From Nautilia profundicola AmH (GTDB taxonomy: Bacteria > Campylobacterota > Campylobacteria > Campylobacterales > Nautiliaceae), in contig NC_012115.1 in NCBI RefSeq assembly GCF_000021725.1, positions 1,317,408-1,381,407 of the forward strand: DNA of 64,000 bases, read 5' to 3'. Made by a program: the position numbers and the translations under genes. This document shows, piece by piece, positions 9,520 to 17,850 of this stretch. Below the pieces are notes generated by a model. It saw only the letters and a list, made by a program, of their open reading frames with translations. It had not been told where the DNA came from and made no database searches. Numbering within the stretch: position 1 is the first letter of the stretch; every line of letters starts with the position of its first letter.

Positions 9520-10864
9520 AATGAAACCTTTCAAAATTTTTATTCAAAAAAACCAATCCTATAATAGAAACAATAAAATATGCCAATGCGAATCCGTAAC
9601 CATAATAAAAAGGACCTAAATATTGTGTAAACAGTGTCAAAGAAAAATTCAAAAAAAACAAAAGTACAACCAAAACCAAGACTTCTTTTCTTCTATCTAA
9701 ATAAAACAGTATTGTCACAATAGCCATAAAAAAAACCAGCAGCGTTGTACCTATCATGTCTACAATAAAAAGAGGAATATATATTTTGGATATATGGAAA
9801 AAATTAAAAATATTATCTGCAAAAAGGATTATAAGAAACGTTACAAGTATCTGTATTCTCAAGATTTCAATCAAACCCATTTTGGCACTGTCAAACATTT
9901 CATTGGCATATATGTATAACTCTTTTAATGTTCCGTTTTCCCTTGCGGCCGAAAAATATTTATCATAATTCAAAGCAAAATCCACTTCTATTCTAAGTAA
10001 AAAAATAGCCATAGCCGGAGCAATTGCTAAATAAGCTAAAAAAATCGGATAATCATATATAGGAGAAAACCTTAATAATCCAATCCCTTCCACACTCGTA
10101 GACGGTGCAAACCAAAAAATAAATTTATCAATCCATATACTCGCATTAAGAAAAAACCCTATAAAAACCAAATCCTTGTATATATTTTTTAAAAACTCAA
10201 AAGAAATTAGTTTATTTGTTTTAAACTCTTTGAAAAACATCGACATTAAAAAATACAACAAAATAGACTGCCCTATAAAAAATGAAAGCATAAAATATTC
10301 AAGTCCCAAATCTCCTATAATTACAGACAGCACGACAATTAAAACATATGAAATCAAAAAAGAATAAAAAATAAATTTATAATTTTTAAGTCCAGTTAAA
10401 ACTATATTCACAATCCATATTGCACACATAATCACAAATGTTGCTTCAAATAAAAACGTAAGCATTAAATTTTTCGTTTCATGATATATAGAAATACTAA
10501 AAGGTAAAACAAAAATACTCCCTATTAGCATACTAATCACAATAGCACCTATAGTGTTAGGTAAAACTTTTTCTTTTTCTTTTTTAAATAACACATCGGC
10601 AACGTATCTTGTAAACGACAACTGAAAAAAACTTGTTGTAATTAAACTAAAAGCAATAATATACGTTATCATTAACGTAAAAGCCACCACCATGTGTTTA
10701 CTGTTGAAATAATAATTAACCAAAAAACCTGCAACCAAAATACTTAGCATTGAGACTATCCAAGGTCCTGAGCTTACTATACCTGCATACGAAAACGCTT
10801 TTACAAGAGAAAAAATAGTGTCTTTTTTTAATATTTTTCTAATTTCGAATCCGATACCCGCCAT
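9497..10864 (-). CDS. pelG: PelG: polytopic inner-membrane Pel biosynthesis protein
   Basis: A 455-residue membrane protein with about twelve transmembrane helices. The N-terminus MAGIGFEIRKILKKD followed by SYAGIVSSGPWIVSM is the hallmark of PelG, a MATE/Wzx-like protein that works with PelF, PelD and PelE in the inner-membrane synthase. Its coding sequence begins on the last base of the pelF stop codon (TAATG) and runs 23 bases into pelA, so it is translationally coupled on both sides. Length equals the usual PelG length. Confidence 0.95.
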   Translation of the reverse strand: MAGIGFEIRKILKKDTIFSLVKAFSYAGIVSSGPWIVSMLSILVAGFLVNYYFNSKHMVVAFTLMITYIIAFSLITTSFFQLSFTRYVADVLFKKEKEKVLPNTIGAIVISMLIGSIFVLPFSISIYHETKNLMLTFLFEATFVIMCAIWIVNIVLTGLKNYKFIFYSFLISYVLIVVLSVIIGDLGLEYFMLSFFIGQSILLYFLMSMFFKEFKTNKLISFEFLKNIYKDLVFIGFFLNASIWIDKFIFWFAPSTSVEGIGLLRFSPIYDYPIFLAYLAIAPAMAIFLLRIEVDFALNYDKYFSAARENGTLKELYIYANEMFDSAKMGLIEILRIQILVTFLIILFADNIFNFFHISKIYIPLFIVDMIGTTLLVFFMAIVTILFYLDRRKEVLVLVVLLFFLNFSLTLFTQYLGPFYYGYGFALAYFIVSIIGLVFLNKNFERFHYETFMFL

Positions 10865-12348
10865 TATTTCTCCAGATATTTTAAATAAATGTCTCTATAA
10901 TTTTTAAGAAACATCTCTTTAGTGTATAACTTTTCAACTCTCTTAATTGCCGCTTTTTTTGCATCATTGTATAAATCTTCGTTTTTAAAAAATTTCACAT
11001 AAGCTTTCGCAAGTTCTGTCGGGTTTGCTATAGAAACGACTTCACCAGCTTTTCCTAACTTTTTGTCTTCCTGATTTCCACCGTATATCAAGTCCTTACA
11101 ACTCCCTACATCTGTAGTTACAGCAGGTATACCTGCGGCAAAGCCTTCTATGATTGTTAAAGGCATTCCCTCACTAATTGAACTTAATGTCAACAACCCG
11201 GTTTTAGGTAGTATATCTTTTATGTTTTGAAATCCTAAAAACTTAACTTTTTCCCCTAATCCTAACAAATCCACTAACGTATGACATTCCTTTGCGTATG
11301 TTTCATCTTCATCTTCTGGTCCAACAATCCAACCTTCGAGTCCTCCAATCTCTTCACTGGCTATTTTTACAGCTTTTATAAATGTTTTAATATCTTTTAT
11401 AGGAACAACTCTTCCTATAAGTGACACGACTTTGGGTATTTCATTTTTTCTGAGTTTAGATAATTCCTCAACATCAACACCATTCGGTATGACTTTTGTT
11501 TTATTTTTATCTGCTCCGTATTCTATTTGGATTTTTCTTGCTTTTTCAAAAAGCGATATAATTATGTCAGCACTTTCATACGTTATTTTTCCTATATTTT
11601 CAAAAAATTTAATCCACATTTGCTTTGCATAAGCCAGTTCACCTAATTTTTTTTGAAAAATACTTTTATTTTCTTTAAATAAATTCGTATTTAGCATGTC
11701 TATTTTTCTTTCTCTCACATATATGCCATGCTCTGTCAAAACAAAAGGAATTTTATAATTTGAAGATAAAAGCGATGCTAAAAACCCGGCATATCCTGTT
11801 GACGGAGAATGTACCATTTTAGGCTTTTTAATATTATTAGCAATATTTACCACTCTCCAAATAGGAGTATGCATATTCCTAACAGACCAAAAATAATCAA
11901 TAAAAGGAGAATCAGGTGTATTTTTCATGTAGTTTTTTTGAATATATTCCCATGAAGATTCCGAATATAAAAATTTTTCAAATGAGGCTGTGGTATTATA
12001 AAACTTAAGGGATTTCACATACTCTGGCATTGTTTGATCTTTTGAATTAAACCACTCATGCAATTGTTCAACAATGTTGAAATCTTTGTATTTCGGAATA
12101 TATTTCGGAGACGGAGTTTCTTCTTTTTTAAAAAGATAATCAACATACAGATATGTTAAATTTTCAGGCAATTCATATTTTATCTCTTGATAATCAGATT
12201 CGGCGGAACCGATAAATACTAATCCGAATTTGAACTCATTCAATCCGGTTATTAATTGATGTATCCAACTCGAAACACCTCCACGTACATAAGGATAAGT
12301 TCCCTCAGCCACTATTAAAATATCATAATCCCCGTTTCTAAGTATCAT
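10864..12348 (-). CDS. pelF: PelF: GT4 glycosyltransferase for Pel
   Basis: The cytosolic polymerase of the Pel pathway, using UDP-sugars. The N-terminal signature EGTYPYVRGGVSSWIHQL is specific to PelF and carries the glycine-rich turn of GT-B enzymes. The C-terminal nucleotide-sugar half has SLIGRVVPIKDIKTF and the E-x7-E pair in SEGMPLTIIEGFAAG. I choose the ATG at 12348 (494 residues), with AGG seven bases upstream and an 11-base overlap with pelE. A TTG at 12381 would add 11 residues but lacks a clear ribosome site. Confidence 0.94.
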   Translation of the reverse strand: MILRNGDYDILIVAEGTYPYVRGGVSSWIHQLITGLNEFKFGLVFIGSAESDYQEIKYELPENLTYLYVDYLFKKEETPSPKYIPKYKDFNIVEQLHEWFNSKDQTMPEYVKSLKFYNTTASFEKFLYSESSWEYIQKNYMKNTPDSPFIDYFWSVRNMHTPIWRVVNIANNIKKPKMVHSPSTGYAGFLASLLSSNYKIPFVLTEHGIYVRERKIDMLNTNLFKENKSIFQKKLGELAYAKQMWIKFFENIGKITYESADIIISLFEKARKIQIEYGADKNKTKVIPNGVDVEELSKLRKNEIPKVVSLIGRVVPIKDIKTFIKAVKIASEEIGGLEGWIVGPEDEDETYAKECHTLVDLLGLGEKVKFLGFQNIKDILPKTGLLTLSSISEGMPLTIIEGFAAGIPAVTTDVGSCKDLIYGGNQEDKKLGKAGEVVSIANPTELAKAYVKFFKNEDLYNDAKKAAIKRVEKLYTKEMFLKNYRDIYLKYLEK

Positions 12349-13309
12349 GCCACAGCCTGTATATGTTATAAAATTTTTCAATATATTTAATTTCGGGATA
12401 CTGCTCTATTAATTTTTTAACCGTCTTAAAATCTTTTTTATAATATGCAGCTTCAATAAAATAAGTTACTGTATCGCTGTTAATTTCAAGTTGTTCTAAT
12501 ATTTTAGAAACATTTTCGTAATCTTTTTTCATTAAATATACTCTCAGTAAAATCATTTTAGCTTCTTTCGAAGAATTGTTCTTAAGAATATCAATGATAT
12601 TGTTTATATAGTATTCTTTAAAAGTTTCATCAGCCAGTTGCAAATAAATCATTTCCCAATAAAGCTTTGCGAGTTTGAGTTTAAGGTCTTTTGCATTACT
12701 GTTTTTTAATATTTTATTAAGTTTAAAGATTTCATTGTTTATCTTTTCGTCCAATGAATTTATTAAAGAAAAACATAACAACCTAATTTCATCATTTTTA
12801 TCTCTTAGCCCAAACTTTAAAAACTGAATACTTAAAGGCGATATTATTTCGGAAATTATAATAAAGGCTTTCAATCGAAGGTCAGGATTTAAATCCTGAT
12901 TAGTAATATATGAAACAATCGCCCCTTCTCCCAAAAATCGTTTTATCAGCAAAAGCTCATCCATCGTTAAAAGTTTTTCAACCTCTATATGTTTAAAATC
13001 ATCTTCTGTTTTTTTTGTTTTTTTAATTAAAATAAGATAAAAAATTAAAAGCCCTATATATGCCAGTACGGGCATAAAAAAAACAAACATAAAAACAAAT
13101 AAAAAAATAAAATATTTTCTTGTTTCAACATTAAATTCTTTAAATAAAGAAAAACTCATTAGAACAGATATAAAAATACTTAAGACATAATGTAAAAACA
13201 AAACCAAAAAAATAGACATATTATAAAAATTGTAAAAAAAGAAATTAACAATAACAAAAGTATCTAATATTATCAATAAAAATAAAACGACATTGTTAAC
13301 TGTCTTCAT
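12338..13309 (-). CDS. pelE: PelE-like membrane/TPR protein
   Basis: A 323-residue protein with two or three hydrophobic segments in the first 105 residues, a basic stretch at about 107-120, and a helical-repeat cytosolic part to the end, with TPR-like pairs such as YYKKDFKTVKKLIEQYP. It sits between pelD and pelF, where PelE is found in Pseudomonas, and overlaps both neighbours. PelE is the least conserved Pel protein, so the name relies on topology and position more than on a motif. The ATG follows AAGG. Confidence 0.8.
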   Translation of the reverse strand: MKTVNNVVLFLLIILDTFVIVNFFFYNFYNMSIFLVLFLHYVLSIFISVLMSFSLFKEFNVETRKYFIFLFVFMFVFFMPVLAYIGLLIFYLILIKKTKKTEDDFKHIEVEKLLTMDELLLIKRFLGEGAIVSYITNQDLNPDLRLKAFIIISEIISPLSIQFLKFGLRDKNDEIRLLCFSLINSLDEKINNEIFKLNKILKNSNAKDLKLKLAKLYWEMIYLQLADETFKEYYINNIIDILKNNSSKEAKMILLRVYLMKKDYENVSKILEQLEINSDTVTYFIEAAYYKKDFKTVKKLIEQYPEIKYIEKFYNIYRLWHDT

Positions 13310-14456
13310 TTAATGCCTTGTTGAGGTTATCCAAATCCATTTGCATCAAATCATATACTTTATATTCAACATCTATTTTTCGTAAAACCTTGTTTAAAAA
13401 TTGATTTACCCCGATCTCGTTTGTAAAAGGTAAAATTACAACCAATTTATCTTTATATTCAAAAAATATATCAACTCCTCTTATCATTTTTGATATCTGA
13501 ACACTCTGCAGAGGATTTTTAATATTGAAGATGACTATATGATTTTTTATTCCGTATTTTTTAGACAAATATCTCAAACTTTCAATTTCTTTTGCCACTA
13601 ATGGATCAATAACGTATTTATGGTATTTTTCGGGAATATTCAATAAATTAACAAAATACGTTAAAAAGAGAGAAATTGTAATAAGATTATCTTTGGAAAG
13701 ACTGAAAAACGGCATCGATTTTATTACAAACAAACCTTTTAATTCATCGCTTAACGATACAACGGGTATTACCGCTATATATTTACTGCTGTTATCCGTA
13801 TTAATTGAATAGCTCAAATGTTTATTTTCCAATACCTGCTTTACTAATTCGTCATCCATATCTAAATTGATTTTTTCTCCAATATTTCCTTTTAACTCAT
13901 AATCGCCGTCCTCTTTTTTAAAAAACAGACTTGCTTGTTCCAATTTAAACAGTTTTTTTAAAAGGTTTAGAAAAATATCTATACTTTTATTTTTATCTTT
14001 TTTTATACTTTCTTTTATTTCCTTTAATATTTCTCTAATGCTAAAAGGTTTTAAAATATAATTTTTTTCAAGCTCGTCATGAGAAATTTTTAATAAATAA
14101 TAAGCATTTCCCAAATCCTCGACCCTTCTTTTCAAAAAACTATTTTCTTCATTCAATTTTTCTAATTTTCTATTCCAAAAATATTTAAACTCGCTGAAAA
14201 TAAGTAAAAATATAAAATAATGACTGAGCATAAAAATATCAACACTTCCTAAAAAGAAATATTGAGCGGCAAAATACAAAATATAAAACACAAGCGAATA
14301 AATAAAACCGTAAAAAAGAGAAATTATTATAAGTGCATACAGATATATATTTATTAAGTATTCGGAGTAAAACATCTCTTTTGGAGAGAAAAAATAGTTA
14401 AAAAGCACTAAAACAATAAAAATAACGAATGTTTCAATTAAAGCGTATAATTTCAT
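13296..14456 (-). CDS. pelD: PelD: membrane c-di-GMP receptor of the Pel synthase
   Basis: A 386-residue receptor that switches on Pel synthesis when it binds c-di-GMP. The first 92 residues hold three to four transmembrane helices, then comes a coiled stretch (95-130), a GAF-like domain (about 150-270) and a GGDEF-fold domain (about 285-386). R326-G-V-D329 matches the RxxD inhibitory-site motif. It lies exactly where that motif precedes the active-site hairpin, which here reads EYKDKL instead of GGDEF. Binding without catalysis is the defining PelD property. It overlaps pelC by ATGA and pelE by 14 bases. Confidence 0.93.
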   Translation of the reverse strand: MKLYALIETFVIFIVLVLFNYFFSPKEMFYSEYLINIYLYALIIISLFYGFIYSLVFYILYFAAQYFFLGSVDIFMLSHYFIFLLIFSEFKYFWNRKLEKLNEENSFLKRRVEDLGNAYYLLKISHDELEKNYILKPFSIREILKEIKESIKKDKNKSIDIFLNLLKKLFKLEQASLFFKKEDGDYELKGNIGEKINLDMDDELVKQVLENKHLSYSINTDNSSKYIAVIPVVSLSDELKGLFVIKSMPFFSLSKDNLITISLFLTYFVNLLNIPEKYHKYVIDPLVAKEIESLRYLSKKYGIKNHIVIFNIKNPLQSVQISKMIRGVDIFFEYKDKLVVILPFTNEIGVNQFLNKVLRKIDVEYKVYDLMQMDLDNLNKALNEDS

Positions 14457-14938
14457 TTAGTCAACTTAAACAAATTATCAAACCCTTCTTGAGTTAAAAC
14501 CCCCACGGAATTATAAGTATCTCCCACCCTGCTGAAAGTAGCGACATAAATGTATTGTTTTTTAGCTTTATCATAAATTTTCACAGTTACACTAACTGCG
14601 GGTTCACCGTCTATGCCGGTTTTATATCTGTATTCATTTACATATCCCGTAATAATATATCTGGCATTTACGTTTTTTAACAAATCGTTAATATCTTCAA
14701 CCGAATAATCTCTTTCTTCATAATTCCATAAACTACCGTTTAAAGAAACACCTTTAGATCTTAAAACACCTTCTAAAATACCGGCAACTTTATATCCTGC
14801 CATCGGAGTTTGAGTAAGGTTTGCAAATGGGATTATTTTGTAAGTATTTTTAGTAGGAAAATTTGAGCTCATATTATATGTTTCTTTAACGCATCCCGTA
14901 AAAAACAATAATATTACAGCTAATAAAATTTTTCTCAT
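14453..14938 (-). CDS. pelC: PelC: outer-membrane lipoprotein for Pel export
   Basis: A 161-residue lipoprotein. A short signal peptide ends in the lipobox FFTGC with C16 as the lipidated residue. The mature part begins with a flexible segment, then a small alpha/beta domain (KTYKIIPFANLTQTPMAGYKV ...) typical of PelC. In Pseudomonas, PelC forms a dodecameric funnel around the PelB pore on the inner leaflet of the outer membrane. The ATG at 14938 is preferred over the GTG at 14941, with AGGGG six bases away. It is the first pel gene of the run, 60 bases after rdgB. Confidence 0.9.
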   Translation of the reverse strand: MRKILLAVILLFFTGCVKETYNMSSNFPTKNTYKIIPFANLTQTPMAGYKVAGILEGVLRSKGVSLNGSLWNYEERDYSVEDINDLLKNVNARYIITGYVNEYRYKTGIDGEPAVSVTVKIYDKAKKQYIYVATFSRVGDTYNSVGVLTQEGFDNLFKLTK

Positions 14939-15001
14939 CACCCGCCCCTCTTGTAAAGAAAATTTTAGAATTTTATAATATAAGCATTAACAAAATATTA
15001 A

Positions 15002-15589
15002 TTAATTATTAATAGATTTTAGTAAAATATTTGCTAATTCCAATGCTTTGCTTCTGTGAGAAATTGATTTTTTAATATTTTCATCAAGCTCACCCAATGT
15101 TTTATCAAAGCCTTTAGGTATAAACATAGGATCGTAACCAAAACCTTTATTACCCCTTGCCTCATCAATCACATTACCATGCATAAATCCGTGCGTTGTA
15201 AAAATACCATAAGGTGTTGCAAGAGCTATTGCGGCTGTATAATATGCGTATGTTTTTTTAATATTTCTTTTTTTAAGTTCATCAATCAATTTATATAAAT
15301 TATCTTTATCACTTGCTCCTGCTCCTGCAAACCTTGCGGAATATATACCTGGTACACCACCTAAAACCGGTACGCTTATACCGCTATCATCCGCCAAAAC
15401 TATACTACCGGGAAGTTTTTCATATATGGTTTTAGCTTTTATTATCGCATTGTCTTTAAAAGTAGTACCGTTTTCTTCTATCTCAAACGGTTCAATTAAT
15501 TCGGAATAAGGAAGAATTTCAATACCTTCAAAAAACTTCTTAATCTCTTTTATTTTTCCTTTATTGGAACTTGCTACAATTATTTTCAT
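15002..15589 (-). CDS. rdgB: XTP/dITP diphosphatase (RdgB/HAM1)
   Basis: House-cleaning pyrophosphatase that converts dITP, ITP and XTP to monophosphates and so keeps non-canonical purines out of nucleic acids. The N-terminal [14 protein letters not shown] binds the triphosphate. [22 protein letters not shown] and GKGFGYDP-like [13 protein letters not shown] are family signatures, and SHRSKAL is near the C-terminus. The true start is the ATG at 15589 (195 residues). It overlaps the stop of the upstream gene by ATGA and has a perfect GGAGG six bases before it. A longer reading from 15625 would add a basic tail and has no support. Confidence 0.96.
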   Translation of the reverse strand: MKIIVASSNKGKIKEIKKFFEGIEILPYSELIEPFEIEENGTTFKDNAIIKAKTIYEKLPGSIVLADDSGISVPVLGGVPGIYSARFAGAGASDKDNLYKLIDELKKRNIKKTYAYYTAAIALATPYGIFTTHGFMHGNVIDEARGNKGFGYDPMFIPKGFDKTLGELDENIKKSISHRSKALELANILLKSINN

Positions 15590-16863
15590 TTTTTTCCTCC
15601 GAAATCTACTAAAAACATCCCGCAAAAACTGTCTTTATCATATATTTCGACCCTAAACATTTTGTGATTTTTATCCACAGCATATTTTTTTATAAGCTTG
15701 TCTTTTGTAATTTTTTTATATGCTTCATTCTGTTTGGAACTATAACCAATAACATTAATCCTTTTATCACTTAAAACTTTAAAATATTTGTCAACTTTTA
15801 CAATACTCGGTACGGTTATTTCTTTTTTCTGACCGTCAATTTCTATTTTTATTTTTTTTATTTTACAAAAATTCTTAAAATATTGAGGATATAATACTGC
15901 GTGTCTATTGTATCCTTCATATAAAACATAATAATTTTTTTCTTTTACTACCGCCACTAAAGGGTTACTACTTTTAAAAGTAATCTGTTTCGATGTTAAA
16001 GGAAAAAAGTTGATAACTTTGTCAATATTTTTAACTGGTAGAATCGTATTACCGTTTATAATAACATAATCCTCTTTTTTCAATAGTTTTTTAATTTCCG
16101 GTATAGTAAGATCAAAATTTCTCGTATATTTTATTCCGACTATTTTCATAAATTCTTCAATAGCCCTTAACTGGTAATAAATTTTGGTTGGCAGATCTTT
16201 TATGTTTTTGCTTGTTTCAATCGCGAAAGCAGGCTTTCCGTGAGTTATTGCAAAATACGTTAAAGACAACCTCATCTGTTCATCTTTAAACTTGGTTTTG
16301 GTGTTTTTTACATTAAAAAAATGATAGTTCTTTTTTAAATCCGTATTTAAACAGCTTGATACTTTTCTTGCTATATCCCCCAAATTACCAAATTTATTTG
16401 TTTTTATTTTTTCCTGGTCTATGATACAGGTCTGTCCCCATGCGGCAGGATTAAAAATGGAATTTTGCCATGAGTTTCTGTAAAACCCGTGTCCGTCATG
16501 AAGATTTAAAACCATATCAATTTTGGGGTTTAAAATAATTTTTTTTATGTCTTCAACAATATTATAATCTTTATCTTTCTTATCAATAAAGGCGAACTTT
16601 CTATTCATATCCCCGTAAACGCCTCTTCTAAACTTAACAATGGAATCAAAGTTCAAATTCGGTACAATCCATAAAGAACCTTTATTTATATCGTAATATC
16701 TGATTAAAAAAGACGGAGCATAGTAACCTCCCGGCTCATTTCCATGAATTCCACCGATTACAAGTAACGTGTTTCCCTGTTCCCCGTTTTTTTTATAAAG
16801 CGTAAAATGAAGATTTGCAGCATTTAAATAAAAAGCTAAAATAATTATTAATAATTTTTTCAT
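15586..16863 (-). CDS. pgp1: M14-type peptidoglycan DL-carboxypeptidase, Pgp1/Csd4-like (cell shape)
   Basis: A 425-residue periplasmic zinc peptidase with a signal peptide (1-16). The ligand motif HxxE is H40-E43 in GIHGNEPGG, the third ligand is H122 in [11 protein letters not shown], and E216 in FAIETS fits the catalytic glutamate. These contexts match Csd4 of Helicobacter pylori and Pgp1 of C. jejuni. Those enzymes cut muropeptide tripeptides to dipeptides and set helical shape. From memory, H. pylori Csd4 has Gln as the first ligand, whereas this protein has the canonical His. The upstream neighbour is the partner carboxypeptidase Pgp2/Csd6 (TAATG overlap), which strengthens the call. 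Confidence 0.85.
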   Translation of the reverse strand: MKKLLIIILAFYLNAANLHFTLYKKNGEQGNTLLVIGGIHGNEPGGYYAPSFLIRYYDINKGSLWIVPNLNFDSIVKFRRGVYGDMNRKFAFIDKKDKDYNIVEDIKKIILNPKIDMVLNLHDGHGFYRNSWQNSIFNPAAWGQTCIIDQEKIKTNKFGNLGDIARKVSSCLNTDLKKNYHFFNVKNTKTKFKDEQMRLSLTYFAITHGKPAFAIETSKNIKDLPTKIYYQLRAIEEFMKIVGIKYTRNFDLTIPEIKKLLKKEDYVIINGNTILPVKNIDKVINFFPLTSKQITFKSSNPLVAVVKEKNYYVLYEGYNRHAVLYPQYFKNFCKIKKIKIEIDGQKKEITVPSIVKVDKYFKVLSDKRINVIGYSSKQNEAYKKITKDKLIKKYAVDKNHKMFRVEIYDKDSFCGMFLVDFGGKK

Positions 16864-17822
16864 TATTTCTCCGCTATAATTTTCAACCCGTCGTTAGTAA
16901 ATTTGACATAAAGTTCTTTAGGCCCCGCATATTTATAATTTTTGGATATATACTTTTCAAACATATTAATTCTGAAAATCTTTTTATTGTTTATATTTTG
17001 ATAAGGGACAATATCTATGTCCTTAAAATATATTTCAACTTTTTGATATTTTTTATTTTCAAAAACTCTTTTTTTATAATCTAAAAACTCTTTTAAGTCT
17101 TTGCCGTCCGATTTTTTAAAACTTTCATCATAAAAATTCTTATAACTTTCAAAATCGTTATTCATCCATGCCTTTCTCCACTTATATATAAAAGCCAAAA
17201 TAGAGGCTATTTCTTCTTTTGTAGCGGTTAAAGGCACATTTTCGCTTATTAAAAGATACGTGTCTTTATAATTGATTTCATTTTTAAGCTGCAGCAGTTT
17301 ATTGTTGTCCATAACAATACAACCTTTTGTATTGTTATCATCTCTTTTTCCTTCAAGCGGTACGCCGTGTATCCATATTCCGTGACCATTTTTATGATTA
17401 ATCTTATCAAACAGGTTCGGATACCCGGTAACAAAAGCAAACGGTCCGTAAAAACTATCTACATTTTCAATTAATCCTTTTAACTTATAAACGCCTATCG
17501 GGGTTTTTAAATCCCCCTCTTTTTTCTTGTCGCCGTCAAGCCCCGTCAATACTTTTACCGTATCGATTAATTTAAACGTGCTGTCATTGTTTTCAAATAT
17601 TTTTAATATTTTTTTTGACTTAACGCAAACTAAAATATCCTTTTGAGTTTCGTAATACCCCCATGTCACATCTTTATTTTGCAATCTTTCTAACCAGTAT
17701 GTTTTACTTCCCAAAATTTTTTCAATATGTTCACTTAAAGCATCACTACCGTTAAACCTATAAATATCAATCAAATTTGCAGAATATAAAAAAGTCACCA
17801 AAAATAGAATTAAAAACCTCAA
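16863..17822 (-). CDS. pgp2: L,D-carboxypeptidase Pgp2/Csd6-like (YkuD + NTF2-like domains)
   Basis: A 319-residue periplasmic enzyme: signal peptide (1-15), a YkuD-fold catalytic domain (about 60-195) and an NTF2-like domain (about 205-319). The catalytic motif reads IHG (H152-G153) then NTKGCIVM with C168. This is the architecture of H. pylori Csd6 and C. jejuni Pgp2, L,D-carboxypeptidases that trim tetrapeptides to tripeptides and feed the next enzyme, Csd4/Pgp1. That partner is encoded directly downstream with a one-base overlap. An L,D-transpeptidase role is the alternative, but the NTF2 domain and the neighbour favour carboxypeptidase. Confidence 0.85.
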   Translation of the reverse strand: MRFLILFLVTFLYSANLIDIYRFNGSDALSEHIEKILGSKTYWLERLQNKDVTWGYYETQKDILVCVKSKKILKIFENNDSTFKLIDTVKVLTGLDGDKKKEGDLKTPIGVYKLKGLIENVDSFYGPFAFVTGYPNLFDKINHKNGHGIWIHGVPLEGKRDDNNTKGCIVMDNNKLLQLKNEINYKDTYLLISENVPLTATKEEIASILAFIYKWRKAWMNNDFESYKNFYDESFKKSDGKDLKEFLDYKKRVFENKKYQKVEIYFKDIDIVPYQNINNKKIFRINMFEKYISKNYKYAGPKELYVKFTNDGLKIIAEK

Positions 17823-17850
17823 CTCCCGCCTTTTTTTGAAGGGAATTATA

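Noticed and set aside
15590-15625. Longer N-terminus for RdgB ([12 protein letters not shown]...)
   Set aside because: The ATG at 15589 has a perfect GGAGG and ATGA overlap, and the family begins at MKIIVASSN.
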